DNA of 34,819 nucleotides from Candidatus Omnitrophota bacterium (GTDB taxonomy: Bacteria > Omnitrophota > Gorgyraeia > Gygaellales > Profunditerraquicolaceae). How positions within the stretch are numbered: the stretch's first letter is position 1; each line of letters begins with the position of its first letter. This document shows, in pieces, positions 1 through 7,088 of the stretch. The DNA is taken from the NCBI GenBank assembly GCA_028713155.1, contig JAQTPA010000015.1, positions 1 through 34,819 of the forward strand, in the 5' to 3' direction. Position numbers and translations under genes: made by a program. A model generated the notes under the pieces. That model was not told the DNA's origin. It saw only the letters and a list, made by a program, of their open reading frames with translations, and did not search any database.

Positions 1-13
1 GCAGGAATTTTTC

Positions 14-41
14 TGTATTTTCTGTTGGATTCTGCTATAAT
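14..41 (+). promoter_or_regulatory. Putative extended -10 promoter
   Basis: TATAAT lies at 36-41 and is preceded by TG one base upstream (TGCTATAAT), which is an extended -10 element. The -35 region is poor. Transcription would start near 48, about 45 bases before the Shine-Dalgarno-supported ATG of the first lipoprotein gene. Confidence 0.5.
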
Positions 42-92
42 AAAAAATTGATAGCTCGGCCAGAAGGCTTTTTAAAAAAGGAGGATGGAGTT

Positions 93-488
93 ATGAAAAA
101 GCTGGTTTTGTTTTTTTGTGCGGTAGTTTTTTTATCCGGATGCGCTTCCCTGACAATCTCGCAGGTAACTTCCAGGAATAGAGAAAGCCTGGCGAAATTA
201 TATGTCGGCCTGCCTCGCTCTAATGCGCTGGAGATTATGGGGAAAAATCCGATAACGCTTAATTGTCCGGATGTTTCCAGTAAACACGCAAAACAGGTTA
301 CTATAGCCAATCCTTATCGTACGGAAACCCTGCAGAATGCCGACAGGAAATTCGAAGTAGCCTATTATGCGATTGATATCAGCAATGATTGCCTGGTCAG
401 CGAAGACGGCCTTATAGCGCTGGTGTTTGAAAACGATAAGCTTATCGGATGGGGAAAGGAATTTTTGCAGGGTATTAATAAAAAATAA
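93..488 (+). CDS. Small lipoprotein, SmpA/DUF3192-like repeat motif
   Basis: A 131-residue predicted lipoprotein. The ORF track opens at 48, but the ATG at 93 is preceded by a strong AAGGAGG eight bases upstream and begins a textbook signal: MKK, a hydrophobic core, and the lipobox LSGC with the acylated Cys at residue 17. After it comes a segment reading GLPRSNALEIMGKNP, which resembles the turn-helix motif (GMSKxEVxxxMG) of SmpA/BamE-like and DUF3192 outer-membrane lipoproteins. The rest is mixed and unrecognised, with two cysteines that could form a disulfide. It should be anchored in the inner or outer membrane facing the periplasm. The function is unknown and the family resemblance rests on one short motif. 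It is followed by a terminator, so it is probably a single-gene transcript. Confidence 0.75.
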   Translation: MKKLVLFFCAVVFLSGCASLTISQVTSRNRESLAKLYVGLPRSNALEIMGKNPITLNCPDVSSKHAKQVTIANPYRTETLQNADRKFEVAYYAIDISNDCLVSEDGLIALVFENDKLIGWGKEFLQGINKK

Positions 489-523
489 TGCCGGATACCT
501 GTTCGCGTATTGAATCAGCATAG

Positions 524-566
524 AAGGGATAGTGCCTGTTAGGTTCAGGGGCTGTCCCTTTTTATT
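524..566 (+). terminator. Intrinsic terminator after the first lipoprotein
   Basis: AAGGGATAGT pairs with GCTGTCCCTT (ten pairs, including G-T) around a loop of about 17 bases, followed by TTTTTATTT. The AAGGGA/TCCCTT outer stem is shared with the hairpin at 21867-21910. Confidence 0.65.
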
Positions 567-580
567 TAGGGAGATATAAC

Positions 581-907
581 ATGCTAAAATGGTTAGCAGT
601 GGTTTTTATTCTGGTTTGTGCTGCGGGATGCCGGCCTTATACTCCGCCTATCTCCGTTCAAACTAAAGATGACCTGGCCAGGCCTATTGATTGCAGTAGG
701 GCCAGAGAGGATATCCAGGCCCTGGAGCAGGAAAAGGCAGAGGTTGTAGAGCAGGCTAAGGCAGGAGTAAAGATGTTTGTGCCTGCTGCCGCAGCCCGGG
801 CAATATTACACGGAGATTACCTGGACCGTGAGAAAGTAGCCAGCGGAGAATATAACCAGGATATAGATAATAAAATCCAGCAGATAAAAGAAAAGTGTAG
901 TATATAA
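581..907 (+). CDS. Small lipoprotein with coiled-coil tendency, unknown function
   Basis: A 108-residue predicted lipoprotein. The N-terminus is a short hydrophobic signal ending in the lipobox CAAGC (acylated Cys17), followed by a proline-rich linker (RPYTPP). The body is mostly charged helix (EDIQALEQEKAEVVEQAK and a C-terminal DIDNKIQQIKEKC), with an alanine-rich stretch between the helices. A second Cys near the C-terminus could form a disulfide with Cys39. AGGGAG lies about ten bases before the ATG. It precedes the AsmA-like gene by only 11 bases, so the two are probably co-transcribed. I do not recognise a family; the helix content suggests a structural or scaffold role in the periplasm, which is inference only. 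Confidence 0.7.
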   Translation: MLKWLAVVFILVCAAGCRPYTPPISVQTKDDLARPIDCSRAREDIQALEQEKAEVVEQAKAGVKMFVPAAAARAILHGDYLDREKVASGEYNQDIDNKIQQIKEKCSI

Positions 908-918
908 GCAAGGATAAA

Positions 919-1866
919 ATGCAGAGGAAAATGAAAGTTGTTACTCTGGTAGTTATTCTCCTGTTGGGATTCTGCCTGGTAAGGGATTTTGCCCTTAAAT
1001 CGTTAATCGGCACCGTAGCCACCAGCATTACCGGCGCGCCTATTCATATAGGCAGTCTTTCATTGAGCTTAATAGGGCAATCCGTTAGAATATCTGACTT
1101 TAAGATATATAATCCCAAGGGTTTTGCGAAGGGGGTTCTTGCCGATATACCCAAGATAGAGCTTAACTGTGATTTAAAAGCCTTTATGGCCAGCAGGATT
1201 CATCTGCGCTGGTTAGAGTTAGAAGTTAAAGAGATCAGTATAGTTAAGAATAAGGAGGGTAAATTAAACGTTGATTCCCTGAAAATAGCCGCGGCCAAAC
1301 CCAGAGGGAAAAAGAATGCTGCTAAAGAACTGGCTATGCAGATAGACGTTATGAGCTTGGGGATGGGGAGGGTAGTAAATAAGGATTGCAGCGTCGAGGG
1401 CCGGACTCTGGTTAAGGTGTATGATATTAATTTGAAAAAAACCTATAAGAATATCACTAGCGCCCAGCAGCTGGCCGCTTTGATTATAGCCGAACCCTTG
1501 AAAGCAGCGGGTATCCAGGGGCTTAAGGTCTACGGGGTTTCTATGCTTAGCGGCGTAGCGGCTTTACCGGTTATGGCTGCATTTACCTTTGCTGCCAGGG
1601 ATTACGCCCAGGAGACTTTCAAGATGGAGATAGAGAGGGTCTATAACGCGGCCTTGCGGGCCGTAAAGATAGCCGGCAGAGTTAAAGAGGAGAATAGGGA
1701 GAGCGGTGTTATAAGCGGAGAGGTTGATGGAGCGTGGGTAACTTTGAAATTAAAAAAGCTTGCGGAAAAGTCAACGCAGGTTACTATTTCCGCTCGTAAG
1801 TTCGGCCTGCCCCATGCTGAGATAGCTTCGGGGGTCATGTACCGCCTTAACGAACAGCTTAAATAA
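919..1866 (+). CDS. AsmA/DUF748-like membrane-anchored protein
   Basis: A 315-residue protein with one N-terminal membrane anchor (about residues 5-24) and a periplasmic body. Immediately after the anchor comes the AsmA/DUF748-type opening: a segment on a new membrane-proximal helix (TGAPIHIGSLSLSLIGQ), then beta-rich repeats such as VRISDFKIYNPKGF and IHLRWLELEVKEISIVKNKEGKLNVDSL, which is how proteins of the AsmA and bridge-like lipid transfer superfamily begin. Full AsmA proteins exceed 600 residues, so this is a short version carrying only the N-terminal repeat. Its second half is alanine-rich and helical, and its end resembles no family I know. A role at the envelope is likely; lipid transport is family knowledge and unproven here. 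It sits 11 bases after the second lipoprotein gene. Confidence 0.65.
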   Translation: MQRKMKVVTLVVILLLGFCLVRDFALKSLIGTVATSITGAPIHIGSLSLSLIGQSVRISDFKIYNPKGFAKGVLADIPKIELNCDLKAFMASRIHLRWLELEVKEISIVKNKEGKLNVDSLKIAAAKPRGKKNAAKELAMQIDVMSLGMGRVVNKDCSVEGRTLVKVYDINLKKTYKNITSAQQLAALIIAEPLKAAGIQGLKVYGVSMLSGVAALPVMAAFTFAARDYAQETFKMEIERVYNAALRAVKIAGRVKEENRESGVISGEVDGAWVTLKLKKLAEKSTQVTISARKFGLPHAEIASGVMYRLNEQLK

Positions 1867-1889
1867 GATTTTTTTAATGTAAGTTTGTT

Positions 1890-1917
1890 TTGACTATTTC
1901 TAATAAAGGAGTATAAT
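1890..1917 (+). promoter_or_regulatory. Sigma70-type promoter of the cold-shock unit
   Basis: TTGACT (1890-1895), a 16-base spacer and TATAAT (1912-1917). Transcription should start near 1924, giving a leader of about 100 bases before the cold-shock gene. Confidence 0.75.
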
Positions 1918-1923
1918 ACTCTT

Positions 1924-2025
1924 TAATACAGAACACCAAAGATTAGAAAATCTTAAGCCGTAAGGGAGGCTCTAACCTTTACGGTTTTTTATTCATAGAG
2001 AGTAGTAAAACTAAAGGAGGAAGTA
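1924..2025 (+). ncRNA. Structured 5' leader of the cold-shock gene (possible small RNA)
   Basis: The predicted transcript opens with a perfect six-pair hairpin (AAGATT-AGAA-AATCTT, 1939-1954), then an intrinsic terminator (1958-1990), then an AAAGGAGGAAG ribosome site in front of csp. TTAGA in and beside the first loop can pair with TCTAA in the terminator loop. Long structured leaders are typical of cold-shock mRNAs; termination would also release a short RNA of about 65 bases. Confidence 0.5.
1958..1990 (+). terminator. Intrinsic terminator or attenuator inside the csp leader
   Basis: CCGTAAGGG pairs with CCTTTACGG (nine pairs, one G-T) around a nine-base loop AGGCTCTAA, followed directly by six T residues. 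It lies between the promoter and csp with no gene in front of it, so it can only act as a leader attenuator or end a small RNA. Confidence 0.7.
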
Positions 2026-2232
2026 ATGCATACCGGAAAAATCAAGAAAGTCGTACGCGAAAGAGGATTCGGTTTTATCAGTGATAACGACGGAAGGGAA
2101 GTATTTTTTCATCAGAGCGGCCTGGTAAACGCGCAGTTTGATTCTTTGAAGGAAGAAGATAAAGTAGAATTTGAAATTGAAGATTCCCCCAAAGGACCCC
2201 GCGCGGTGAGTATCTCTATCGCGAAAGAGTAA
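2026..2232 (+). CDS. Cold-shock domain protein (CspA family)
   Basis: A 68-residue single cold-shock domain, the usual length for CspA proteins, which bind single-stranded RNA and DNA as RNA chaperones in the cytoplasm. The five-stranded OB fold is recognisable from MHTGKIKKVVRERGFGFI, where RGFGFI is the RNP1 motif, and from VFFHQS, the RNP2 motif. The end (KGPRAVSIS) matches the last strand of the family. AAAGGAGG lies eight bases before the ATG. It heads a unit with a 48-residue zinc-knuckle ORF and a DEAD-box RNA helicase, the pairing expected for cold adaptation of RNA structure. The long leader suggests post-transcriptional or attenuation control. Confidence 0.93.
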   Translation: MHTGKIKKVVRERGFGFISDNDGREVFFHQSGLVNAQFDSLKEEDKVEFEIEDSPKGPRAVSISIAKE

Positions 2233-2243
2233 ATAAGCGTATT

Positions 2244-2390
2244 ATGAAAAAAATCAGGACTTCGCTTAAGGGTAGAAAATGCAAATTCCCTCATTGCAAG
2301 CATATACTGAGTATCTATAACCATGAGGACTATTGCCATGTCCATCTTGGCCAGGTTGATGCTGAGCATAGGAAGGCAGTTCACAAATAA
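2244..2390 (+). CDS. 48-residue zinc-knuckle protein (absent from ORF track)
   Basis: A short ORF, below the track's size cut. It begins MKKIRTSLKGRKC and carries four likely zinc ligands in the pattern C-x4-C ... C-x2-H (KCKFPHCKH and YCHVHL), with extra histidines. Small proteins of this kind bind one zinc ion and often nucleic acid; the basic N-terminus (K2, K3, R5, K9, R11, K12) fits that. The start is 11 bases after csp. There is no clear Shine-Dalgarno, so it may be translated by coupling to csp. Its TAA stop overlaps the helicase ATG by one base (TAATG), a typical coupling arrangement. I do not recognise a named family. The conserved-looking Cys/His spacing and position between two RNA-handling genes argue that it is real. 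Confidence 0.65.
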   Translation: MKKIRTSLKGRKCKFPHCKHILSIYNHEDYCHVHLGQVDAEHRKAVHK

Positions 2391-3670
2391 TGATGAGTCA
2401 TAAAGCGTTTAATAAAATTGATCCGGGTGAGAATAAAAATGGCGCCAGCAGTTTTTACGGTTTAGGTATTGCCCCGAAGATATTGGATATCCTGGAGCGT
2501 ATAAAATTTAAGACGCCCACGCCGATACAAACAAAAGCTATTCCTCTGGCAATACAAGGAAAGGATATTATCGGAGTCGCGCAGACCGGGACCGGCAAGA
2601 CGCATTCATTCGCTATCCCCATGGTCCAGATTCTTGAGCAAAAAAAAGGCATCGGCCTGGTTCTTGCCCCTACCCGCGAGCTGGCTATTCAAATCGACGA
2701 GGCCTTTCAGGATATAGCCCGCTCTTTCGGGATGAAGACAGCTTGTCTTATCGGCGGGGCGCCGATGCCGCCGCAGGTTACGGCTTTACGCAGGAACCCC
2801 CGGATAGTGGTGGCTACTCCCGGCAGGCTTATTGACCATATGGGGCAATGGAATTTTCTTCCGGAGCAGGTTGTGATGCTTGTACTGGATGAGGCAGACC
2901 GTATGCTGGATATGGGATTTGCTCCGCAGATCAATAAGATTTTGCGTTTTTTACCCGCGGCGCGGCAAACCATGTTATTTTCGGCGACTATCCCCAAAGA
3001 AATTATGGAAATAGCCGCCAAGTATATGAAGCTTCCTGTCTCCGTAGAAATCGCTCCTTCCGGGACAACCGCAGAGCATGTTACCCAGGAATTATTTATC
3101 GTCAAGAAAGAAGCAAAGTCGCGCCTTTTGAGTAAGCTGCTTAACCAGTATAAAGGCGCGGTGCTTTTATTTTCGCGCACTAAATTTAATGCCAGAAAGA
3201 TTACGCGGGCAATTAAAGATATGGGCTATAGCGCAGCCGAAATTCACTCTAACCGGTCTTTGAGCCAGAGGAGAGAGGCCCTAGACGGTTTTAAATCCGG
3301 AAGGTATAAGGTGCTTGTCGCTACGGACATTGCCGCCAGAGGAATCGATGTGACCGGGATTGAATTGGTTATTAATTACGACCTTCCGGAAGACGCGGAG
3401 AACTACGTGCATCGTATCGGCCGCACAGCCCGGGCAGGAAAGCTGGGGCATGCGGTTTCTTTTGCCACACCCGATCAGAAAAGCGATGTCCGCGATATAG
3501 AAAAGATTATCCGGTCCACTCTCCCCGTATCCAAGCATCCCGAAATCCCGCATGAGCAATTTATTGAATCCCGGGGATCCTCTTTTCAGGCTAAGCCGCA
3601 GCAGCGCCACAATACGGACCGGCATAAATTCAACCGGCCAAGGAACGGGAATAAGAAATTCTACCGCTAA
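2390..3670 (+). CDS. DEAD-box RNA helicase (RhlE/DeaD group)
   Basis: A 426-residue ATP-dependent RNA helicase with both RecA-like domains complete. Visible motifs in order: Q motif (PTPIQ), motif I AQTGTGKT (64-71), Ia PTRELAIQ, GG, Ib TPGRLID, II DEAD within VLDEADRMLDMGF, III SAT, IV LLFSRT, V ARGID and VI HRIGRTAR. The C-terminal tail of about 50 residues is basic and low complexity (ending NRPRNGNKKFYR), as in RhlE-like proteins, and probably adds nonspecific RNA binding. The start is either of two adjacent ATG codons; the first overlaps the stop of the 48-residue zinc-knuckle ORF. With csp just upstream it likely unwinds structured mRNA or assists ribosome assembly in the cold. Confidence 0.93.
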   Translation: MMSHKAFNKIDPGENKNGASSFYGLGIAPKILDILERIKFKTPTPIQTKAIPLAIQGKDIIGVAQTGTGKTHSFAIPMVQILEQKKGIGLVLAPTRELAIQIDEAFQDIARSFGMKTACLIGGAPMPPQVTALRRNPRIVVATPGRLIDHMGQWNFLPEQVVMLVLDEADRMLDMGFAPQINKILRFLPAARQTMLFSATIPKEIMEIAAKYMKLPVSVEIAPSGTTAEHVTQELFIVKKEAKSRLLSKLLNQYKGAVLLFSRTKFNARKITRAIKDMGYSAAEIHSNRSLSQRREALDGFKSGRYKVLVATDIAARGIDVTGIELVINYDLPEDAENYVHRIGRTARAGKLGHAVSFATPDQKSDVRDIEKIIRSTLPVSKHPEIPHEQFIESRGSSFQAKPQQRHNTDRHKFNRPRNGNKKFYR

Positions 3671-3677
3671 ATTAATC

Positions 3678-3706
3678 TTGACTTGTGCGACTAATCCTAA
3701 TAAAAT
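3678..3706 (+). promoter_or_regulatory. Sigma70-type promoter for carB
   Basis: TTGACT (3678-3683), a 17-base spacer and TAAAAT (3701-3706), lying just after the helicase stop. It gives a leader of roughly 125 bases before carB. Confidence 0.7.
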
Positions 3707-3712
3707 ATTACG

Positions 3713-3837
3713 AATAATTTAAAACTGTTGCCAGGGTATAGTGTAATGGGTTCGGGAGTAAAACAAAGTCGTTTTTTCTCTTAAGCAACTCTCTAAAAAG
3801 AAGAGGGGTGCTTATTTTTTTTAAGAAAGGTTAAAAT
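3713..3837 (+). promoter_or_regulatory. carB leader with probable transcription attenuator
   Basis: Between promoter and carB lies about 125 bases without an ORF. It holds a 15-base stretch (GGTATAGTGTAATGG, 3735-3749) that matches the D-arm region of common bacterial glutamine tRNAs as I remember them, then an intrinsic terminator. GGGAGT (3754-3759) can pair with ACTCTC (3788-3793) in the terminator's left arm, so a competing antiterminator is possible. The effector is unknown; a PyrR-type site was not recognised. Confidence 0.45.
3783..3822 (+). terminator. Intrinsic terminator in the carB leader
   Basis: AAGCAACTCTCT pairs with AGAGGGGTGCTT with one internal mismatch, followed by ATTTTTTTT. 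It sits just before the carB ribosome site, the position of an attenuator. Confidence 0.7.
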
Positions 3838-6800
3838 ATGCCAAGACGGAAAGACATTAAAAAAATTCTGATCATCGGGAGCGGGCCCATAATCATCGGC
3901 CAGGCTTGCGAGTTTGATTATTCCGGGACACAGGCTTGTAAAGCGCTGCGCGAGGAAGGTTATGAAATCGTTTTAGTCAACTCAAATCCCGCGACCATTA
4001 TGACTGATCCAGGGACAGCTGAGCGCACCTATATCGAGCCGCTTACGGTTGAAAGCCTGGCCAGGGTTATTGCTCGGGAAAGGCCCGATGCGCTTTTACC
4101 GAATTTAGGCGGACAAACCGGTTTAAATCTGGCTTCCGCTTTGCATAAAGCAGGAGTGTTGGATCAGTATAAAGTAAAGATTATCGGCGTTAAGGCTGAG
4201 GCGATTGAGCGCGGAGAAGACCGCGAGGCATTTAAGGATACGATGAAGAAGCTGGGGATTCCTGTACCGCGTTCGGAAGTTTGCCTTTCGGTTGAAGAAG
4301 CTCAAAAAGTCGCGGAGAAATTAAATTTCCCCGTAGTCGTGCGGCCTGCCTATACGCTGGGAGGCACCGGCGGAGGAATCGCTTATAATAATGAAGACCT
4401 AAGGGTATTAACCAGCCGCGGGTTGAACGCCAGCCTGATTCATCAAGTGTTGATTGAAGAAGCGGTTATCGGATGGGAAGAGCTGGAATTGGAAGTAGTG
4501 CGCGATGAAAAGAACCAGAAGATTACCGTCTGTTTTATTGAAAATATTGATGCCATGGGCGTGCATACCGGAGATAGTTTCTGCGTTGCGCCGATGCTGA
4601 CCGTGCCTGAAAACCTGCAGAAGAAGATGCAGGAGCTCTCCTATAACATAGTAGATGCGATCGGAGTCGTAGGCGGGACCAATATCCAGTTCGCGCATAA
4701 TTTGAAAGACGACCGGTTGGTTGTCATTGAAATTAATCCCCGCACTTCGCGCTCTTCAGCCCTGGCTTCCAAGGCAACCGGTTTTCCTATCGCGCGTGTC
4801 TCTACTAAATTAGCGGCCGGGCTTAGCCTGGATGAGATCCCTTATTGGAGAAAAGGGACACTGGAAAAATATGAGCCGTGGGGTGAATATGTGGTGATTA
4901 AATTTGCCCGCTGGGCCTTTGAAAAATTCCGCCAGGCCAAAGACGCGCTGGGCACGCAGATGAAAGCAGTGGGTGAAGTAATGAGCATCGCTAAGACATT
5001 CAAAGAAGCTTTTCAGAAGTCTATCCGTTCGCTGGAAATCGGGAGGTATGGATTGGGGTTTGCCCGGGACTTTAACACCTTGCCCCTGGAAGAACTAAAA
5101 CTTAAGCTCGCTTATCCATCCAGCCAGCGTGTCTTTCTGATCTATGAGGCTTTGCGTAAAGGTATGGGCGTGGATGAGCTCTATGGCCTGACTTCCATAG
5201 GTAAGTGGTTTATTCAAGAGATGAAAGAATTGGTTGAATTTGAGGAGAAAATACTTAGAACCGGATGGCTGAAATTATCCGACGCTGATTTAAAAAAAGC
5301 CAAAGAATGGGGATTTAGCGATAAATACCTGGCCAAGATATTTAACCTGAAAGAAATCGAAGTGCGCACCCGCAGGAAAAAAGTTGTAGGGAATGCGCGT
5401 TTTGAGCCGGTGCCGGTAAGCGGAGTAAAAGATGCCGCTTATTATTATTCTACTTATATTCCGGGTAAAGACCTCGTTCCTGTTTCCGATAAAAAGAAAG
5501 TACTCATTCTGGGCGGCGGGCCTAACCGCATCGGCCAGGGTATCGAGTTTGATTATACCTGCGTGCACGCGGCCTTTGCCTTGCGCGACGAAGGTTTTGA
5601 ATCCATCATGATTAATTGTAATCCGGAAACAGTCTCTACGGATTACGATACTTCCAATAAACTTTATTTTGAGCCGTTGACCGTAGAAGATGTTTTAACC
5701 ATCTGGGAAAAGGAAAAACCGGTTGGCGCGATTGTGCAATTCGGGGGCCAGACTCCTTTAAATATCGCGGCTGAGCTTGAGCAGAACGGAGTCAAAATAC
5801 TGGGTACCAGCACTAAGAGTATCGCCTTTGCCGAAGACCGTGAGCTCTTCAGGCAGAAAATGATTGAGCTGGGTATCCGTCAGACTGAGGGCGCTACCGC
5901 GTTTTCTCTTGAAGAAGCAGTTAAGATCACTAAACGCATCGGCTATCCGGTGATGGTCAGGCCTTCTTTTGTTTTAGGCGGCCGGGGGATGGAAGTAATT
6001 TATGATGAAGCAATGTTAATTAAATATACTAAAGAAGCAATCCGGGTCAGCCCGGAATACCCCATGCTTATTGACCGGTTCCTGGAAAAAGCCACTGAAT
6101 GCGAAGTGGATGCGCTTTGTGACGGCCAAGAAACTTTTGTGGCTGCGGTAATGGAGCATATTGAACATGCCGGCATCCATTCCGGAGATTCTGCCTGTAC
6201 GATTCCCTCGCGTACCTTAAGTCCGGAACATTTAAAGATAATCGATGAGTGGACGAAAAAAATCGCCCGGGAGCTGAAAGTGACCGGGTTAATTAATATC
6301 CAGTTTGCCATTTGTGACGGAGAGATTTATATCCTGGAAGCAAATCCGCGCGCCTCCCGCACCGTGCCTTTAGTATCTAAGACAGTCGGGATACCGCTGG
6401 CGCGTATCGCTACTCTTTTAATGCTAGGCAAAAAAATAAGTGATTTTCCGGAGCTTATACACCGTAAGCTTCCTTATGTTTCGGTAAAAGAAGCGGTTTT
6501 TCCTTTTAATATGTTTCCTGAGGTTGATCCGGTATTGGGCCCGGAAATGCGCGCGACCGGAGAAGTAATGGGGATTGATGCGGATTTTGGCCTGGCTTTT
6601 TTCAAGGCCCAGGAATCCGCCGGGACAAAGCTGCCGACAGAAGGCAATGTGCTGGTAACGGTAACGGATAAAGATAAACCCGAACTATTGCCTATCGCGA
6701 AAAAATTAGCGCAATCGGGGTTCAAGCTTATGGCTACTGAAAACACGCAACGTTTTTTAAAAGAAAAAGGAGTTGAGGCAATCCTGGTTAAAAAACTGCA

Positions 6801-7071
6801 CGAGGGAAGGCCGAATATCGCTGATGCCATCAAGAACAGGGAGATCAATCTTATTATCAATACGCCTGTCGGCAGGATGAGCGTTTATGATGACAGCTAT
6901 ATACGCATGCTTGCTATTCAGTATAAAATTCCTTATGTGACGACGCTCTCGGCTGCCCGGGCAACTGTGGACGGGATTGATGCGGTAAAGGGAAAACAGA
7001 CTGAACCTAAGTCATTACAGGAATACCACGCGTTATTGCAAGAATGCGTGGTAGAAAAAGTTAGGGCCTGA
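3838..7071 (+). CDS. carB: Carbamoyl-phosphate synthase large subunit
   Basis: A 1077-residue, full-length CarB. It makes carbamoyl phosphate from ammonia, bicarbonate and two ATP for pyrimidine and arginine synthesis in the cytoplasm. The two duplicated synthetase halves are both visible: the first opens IGSGPIIIGQACEFDYSG and has the ATP-grasp loop RPAYTLGGTGGG; the second opens LGGGPNRIGQGIEFDYTC and has RPSFVLGGRGM. Between them lies the oligomerisation region, and the last 140 or so residues form the MGS-like allosteric domain (starting near GNVLVTVTDKDK), where UMP and ornithine act in E. coli. AAAGG precedes the ATG. The glutaminase subunit carA is not next to it here. A GuaA-type synthetase follows after 17 bases, so the two are likely one operon, preceded by a terminator-containing leader. 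Confidence 0.97.
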   Translation: MPRRKDIKKILIIGSGPIIIGQACEFDYSGTQACKALREEGYEIVLVNSNPATIMTDPGTAERTYIEPLTVESLARVIARERPDALLPNLGGQTGLNLASALHKAGVLDQYKVKIIGVKAEAIERGEDREAFKDTMKKLGIPVPRSEVCLSVEEAQKVAEKLNFPVVVRPAYTLGGTGGGIAYNNEDLRVLTSRGLNASLIHQVLIEEAVIGWEELELEVVRDEKNQKITVCFIENIDAMGVHTGDSFCVAPMLTVPENLQKKMQELSYNIVDAIGVVGGTNIQFAHNLKDDRLVVIEINPRTSRSSALASKATGFPIARVSTKLAAGLSLDEIPYWRKGTLEKYEPWGEYVVIKFARWAFEKFRQAKDALGTQMKAVGEVMSIAKTFKEAFQKSIRSLEIGRYGLGFARDFNTLPLEELKLKLAYPSSQRVFLIYEALRKGMGVDELYGLTSIGKWFIQEMKELVEFEEKILRTGWLKLSDADLKKAKEWGFSDKYLAKIFNLKEIEVRTRRKKVVGNARFEPVPVSGVKDAAYYYSTYIPGKDLVPVSDKKKVLILGGGPNRIGQGIEFDYTCVHAAFALRDEGFESIMINCNPETVSTDYDTSNKLYFEPLTVEDVLTIWEKEKPVGAIVQFGGQTPLNIAAELEQNGVKILGTSTKSIAFAEDRELFRQKMIELGIRQTEGATAFSLEEAVKITKRIGYPVMVRPSFVLGGRGMEVIYDEAMLIKYTKEAIRVSPEYPMLIDRFLEKATECEVDALCDGQETFVAAVMEHIEHAGIHSGDSACTIPSRTLSPEHLKIIDEWTKKIARELKVTGLINIQFAICDGEIYILEANPRASRTVPLVSKTVGIPLARIATLLMLGKKISDFPELIHRKLPYVSVKEAVFPFNMFPEVDPVLGPEMRATGEVMGIDADFGLAFFKAQESAGTKLPTEGNVLVTVTDKDKPELLPIAKKLAQSGFKLMATENTQRFLKEKGVEAILVKKLHEGRPNIADAIKNREINLIINTPVGRMSVYDDSYIRMLAIQYKIPYVTTLSAARATVDGIDAVKGKQTEPKSLQEYHALLQECVVEKVRA

Positions 7072-7088
7072 GAACCAGGGAGGTGTTT

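Noticed and set aside
48-92. Start of the first lipoprotein at 48
   Set aside because: The upstream 15 residues would precede the lipoprotein signal, and the promoter starts transcription at about 48; ATG 93 has the Shine-Dalgarno.
2707-3180. 157-residue minus-strand ORF in the helicase gene, and other long antisense ORFs (4408, 6474, 11355, 24420)
   Set aside because: All lie opposite clear conserved genes, lack ribosome sites and show no recognisable motifs; they are shadows.
3729-3780. A tRNA gene in the carB leader
   Set aside because: Only the D-arm stretch resembles tRNA-Gln. No acceptor stem, anticodon arm or CCA-side partner can be found, so no tRNA was called.
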